This document shows, in pieces, positions 5,797 through 6,543 of a DNA stretch of 6,543 nt (positions are counted from its first letter, which is position 1; every line of letters starts with the position of its first letter). A program made the translations under genes and the position numbers. Source of the DNA: JBARRO01 sp049644265 (lineage in GTDB: Bacteria > Bacteroidota > Ignavibacteria > UBA10030); the NCBI GenBank assembly GCA_049644265.1, contig JBARRO010000001.1, positions 1-6,543 on the forward strand. Direction: 5' to 3'. The notes beneath the pieces are model-generated. The model did not search any database. It was not told the origin of the DNA and saw only the letters and a program-made list of their open reading frames with translations.

Positions 5797-5990
5797 GGCA
5801 CTCGGAATGAGTACATTCGTCTGGGTGCAGGAGCATTGTGGCGCGAGTGTTCCACGGGAGAGTCCTGAGATCGAAAACTCCTTGTCGTGCGTTTCGCTAC
5901 TTCTCCGCAAGCCCGTGAATGGGCGCAGGTCGTATCGGCACGGAATCCGCTGCCCCTACCTACCTTAACCTCAACCTTTGCTCTCCACTC
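5797..5990. other. Divergent intergenic stretch with no gene identified
   Basis: This is the remaining part of the 451-bp smpB-lpdA gap, between the palindromic elements and the lpdA promoter candidate. It contains a small hairpin GAATG-AGTA-CATTC (near 5806-5819) and a GCCC/GGGC pairing near 5921-5934. I saw no tRNA, tmRNA end or persuasive coding frame. Short open frames here have no recognisable sequence or ribosome binding site. Confidence 0.45.
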
Positions 5991-5992
5991 CG

Positions 5993-6021
5993 TTGTTTTT
6001 CGTCCACTTTCTAACTATATT
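5993..6021 (+). promoter_or_regulatory. Candidate lpdA promoter
   Basis: TTGTTT at 5993-5998 and TATATT at 6016-6021 are separated by 17 nt, a good sigma70-like layout with 5 of 6 matches at the -10. The same site reads GTTG, 20 nt, TATATTTA, close to the Bacteroidota TTTG/TAnnTTTG pattern and with the same spacing as the smpB candidate. The predicted leader to the lpdA ATG is about 70 nt. Confidence 0.45.
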
Positions 6022-6096
6022 TATGTCGTTTTCGGCTCGAAGATGTCATTTTTTGCAGTTTCGCTCACTCGCAAGACCTGAAAAGGATAATCCTCA

Positions 6097-6543
6097 ATGG
6101 CGGAAAAACAGTTTGATGTAACAGTCATCGGATCCGGACCCGGCGGGTATGTTGCGGCGATCCGGGCGTCCCAGCTTGGGATGAAGGTCGGAATCGTGGA
6201 GCGGGATAAGCTTGGGGGTATTTGTCTGAACTGGGGATGCATACCCTCCAAAGCTCTTCTCAAGAGCGCCGAACTCTACAATGCCTTCAAGAAATCCGAA
6301 GAGTTTGGAATTACCCACAAGGACCTGAAGTTCGATTTTTCCAAAATCATCCAGCGCAGCCGGGGAGTGGCCGACAGAATTTCCAAGGGCGTGGAATACC
6401 TCATGAAGAAGAACAAAATTGAGGTCGTGCCCGGAACTGCGAAACTCGTCGGTAGGAACACCATCGAGGTTACTAAAGACGGGAAAGTCGTCGACACCAT
6501 CAAGTCGAAGAACATTATCCTGGCAACCGGTGCGCGTCCGAGG
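6097..6543 (+). CDS. lpdA: Dihydrolipoyl dehydrogenase (E3), N-terminal part
   Basis: Reoxidises dihydrolipoamide on the E2 or H-protein subunits of 2-oxoacid dehydrogenase or glycine-cleavage complexes, passing electrons through FAD to NAD+ (EC 1.8.1.4). The 149 residues present include the FAD-binding Rossmann motif VIGSGPGGYVAAIRA (10-24), ending in the ribose-binding Glu35. They also include the redox disulfide segment GGICLNWGCIPSKALL, with Cys43 and Cys48 in the standard CxxxxC arrangement. The window ends in ILATGARPR, the typical second FAD-contact segment. A full protein is about 465 residues, so roughly two thirds lies beyond the edge. ATG 6097 has AAGGA at 6083-6087, 9 nt upstream. 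A 4-bp inverted repeat AGGA/TCCT (6084-6094) overlaps this site. Which complex it serves cannot be told, because no E1 or E2 gene is in view. Confidence 0.95.
   Translation, partial: MAEKQFDVTVIGSGPGGYVAAIRASQLGMKVGIVERDKLGGICLNWGCIPSKALLKSAELYNAFKKSEEFGITHKDLKFDFSKIIQRSRGVADRISKGVEYLMKKNKIEVVPGTAKLVGRNTIEVTKDGKVVDTIKSKNIILATGARPR

Noticed and set aside
5528..5836. A 102-codon minus-strand frame over the start of smpB and the palindromic repeats
   Set aside because: It overlaps smpB in another frame and encodes repeat-derived arginine- and proline-rich sequence.
5951..5980. Possible remnant of the heptamer array (CCTTAAC/CTCAACC-like bases upstream of lpdA)
   Set aside because: Only two or three loosely similar units with no sustained 7-bp register.
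5797..5990. tmRNA or tRNA next to smpB
   Set aside because: No CCA-type 3' end with a matching acceptor stem, no T-loop GTTCRA consensus in the right place, and no tag-peptide frame was found.
5887..6081. A 64-codon plus-strand frame in the smpB-lpdA gap
   Set aside because: No ribosome binding site, no recognisable sequence, and it runs across the lpdA promoter candidate; most likely chance.

Overview
The window looks like ordinary chromosome from a moderately GC-rich bacterium, most likely of the Bacteroidota/Chlorobiota/Ignavibacteriota group. That placement is an inference from three things: a pyruvoyl-type arginine decarboxylase of the kind I associate with green sulfur bacteria and relatives, a short RsmI without a C-terminal extension, and promoter candidates that fit the TTTG/TAnnTTTG layout. 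No rRNA, tRNA, CRISPR array, transposase or phage gene was seen. I found no convincing new multi-gene system; the unusual material lies between the genes.

Layout. (1) Positions 1-477 hold a HigB-HigA type II toxin-antitoxin pair: the last 32 residues of the toxin, cut by the window edge, then the complete antitoxin. The pair is AT-rich and uses AGA/AGG arginine codons, so it is probably acquired. (2) Positions 665-3090 hold a tight plus-strand cluster: dut (dUTPase), an AI-2E-family permease and an RsmI-like 16S rRNA methyltransferase. The first two genes overlap by 14 bp and the last two are 1 nt apart. (3) The 137-bp gap between the convergent rsmI and arginine decarboxylase genes holds two facing hairpin repeats related by compensatory base changes. 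(4) Positions 3228-5645, minus strand and read right to left, hold smpB (trans-translation), tyrS (tyrosyl-tRNA synthetase) and pvlArgDC (agmatine synthesis). smpB and tyrS are 3 nt apart. tyrS and pvlArgDC are separated by 191 bp, most of it a degenerate heptanucleotide tandem array. (5) The 451-bp divergent gap between smpB and lpdA carries two related GC-rich palindromic elements and a promoter candidate facing each way. (6) From 6097 the window enters lpdA (dihydrolipoyl dehydrogenase), cut after 149 residues.

The genes are mostly housekeeping: nucleotide pool sanitation, rRNA modification, tRNA charging, ribosome rescue, the polyamine precursor agmatine, and the E3 subunit of 2-oxoacid dehydrogenase complexes. 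Adjacency suggests co-transcription within clusters but no single shared pathway. Non-ATG starts are frequent: GTG for dut and pvlArgDC, TTG for tyrS.
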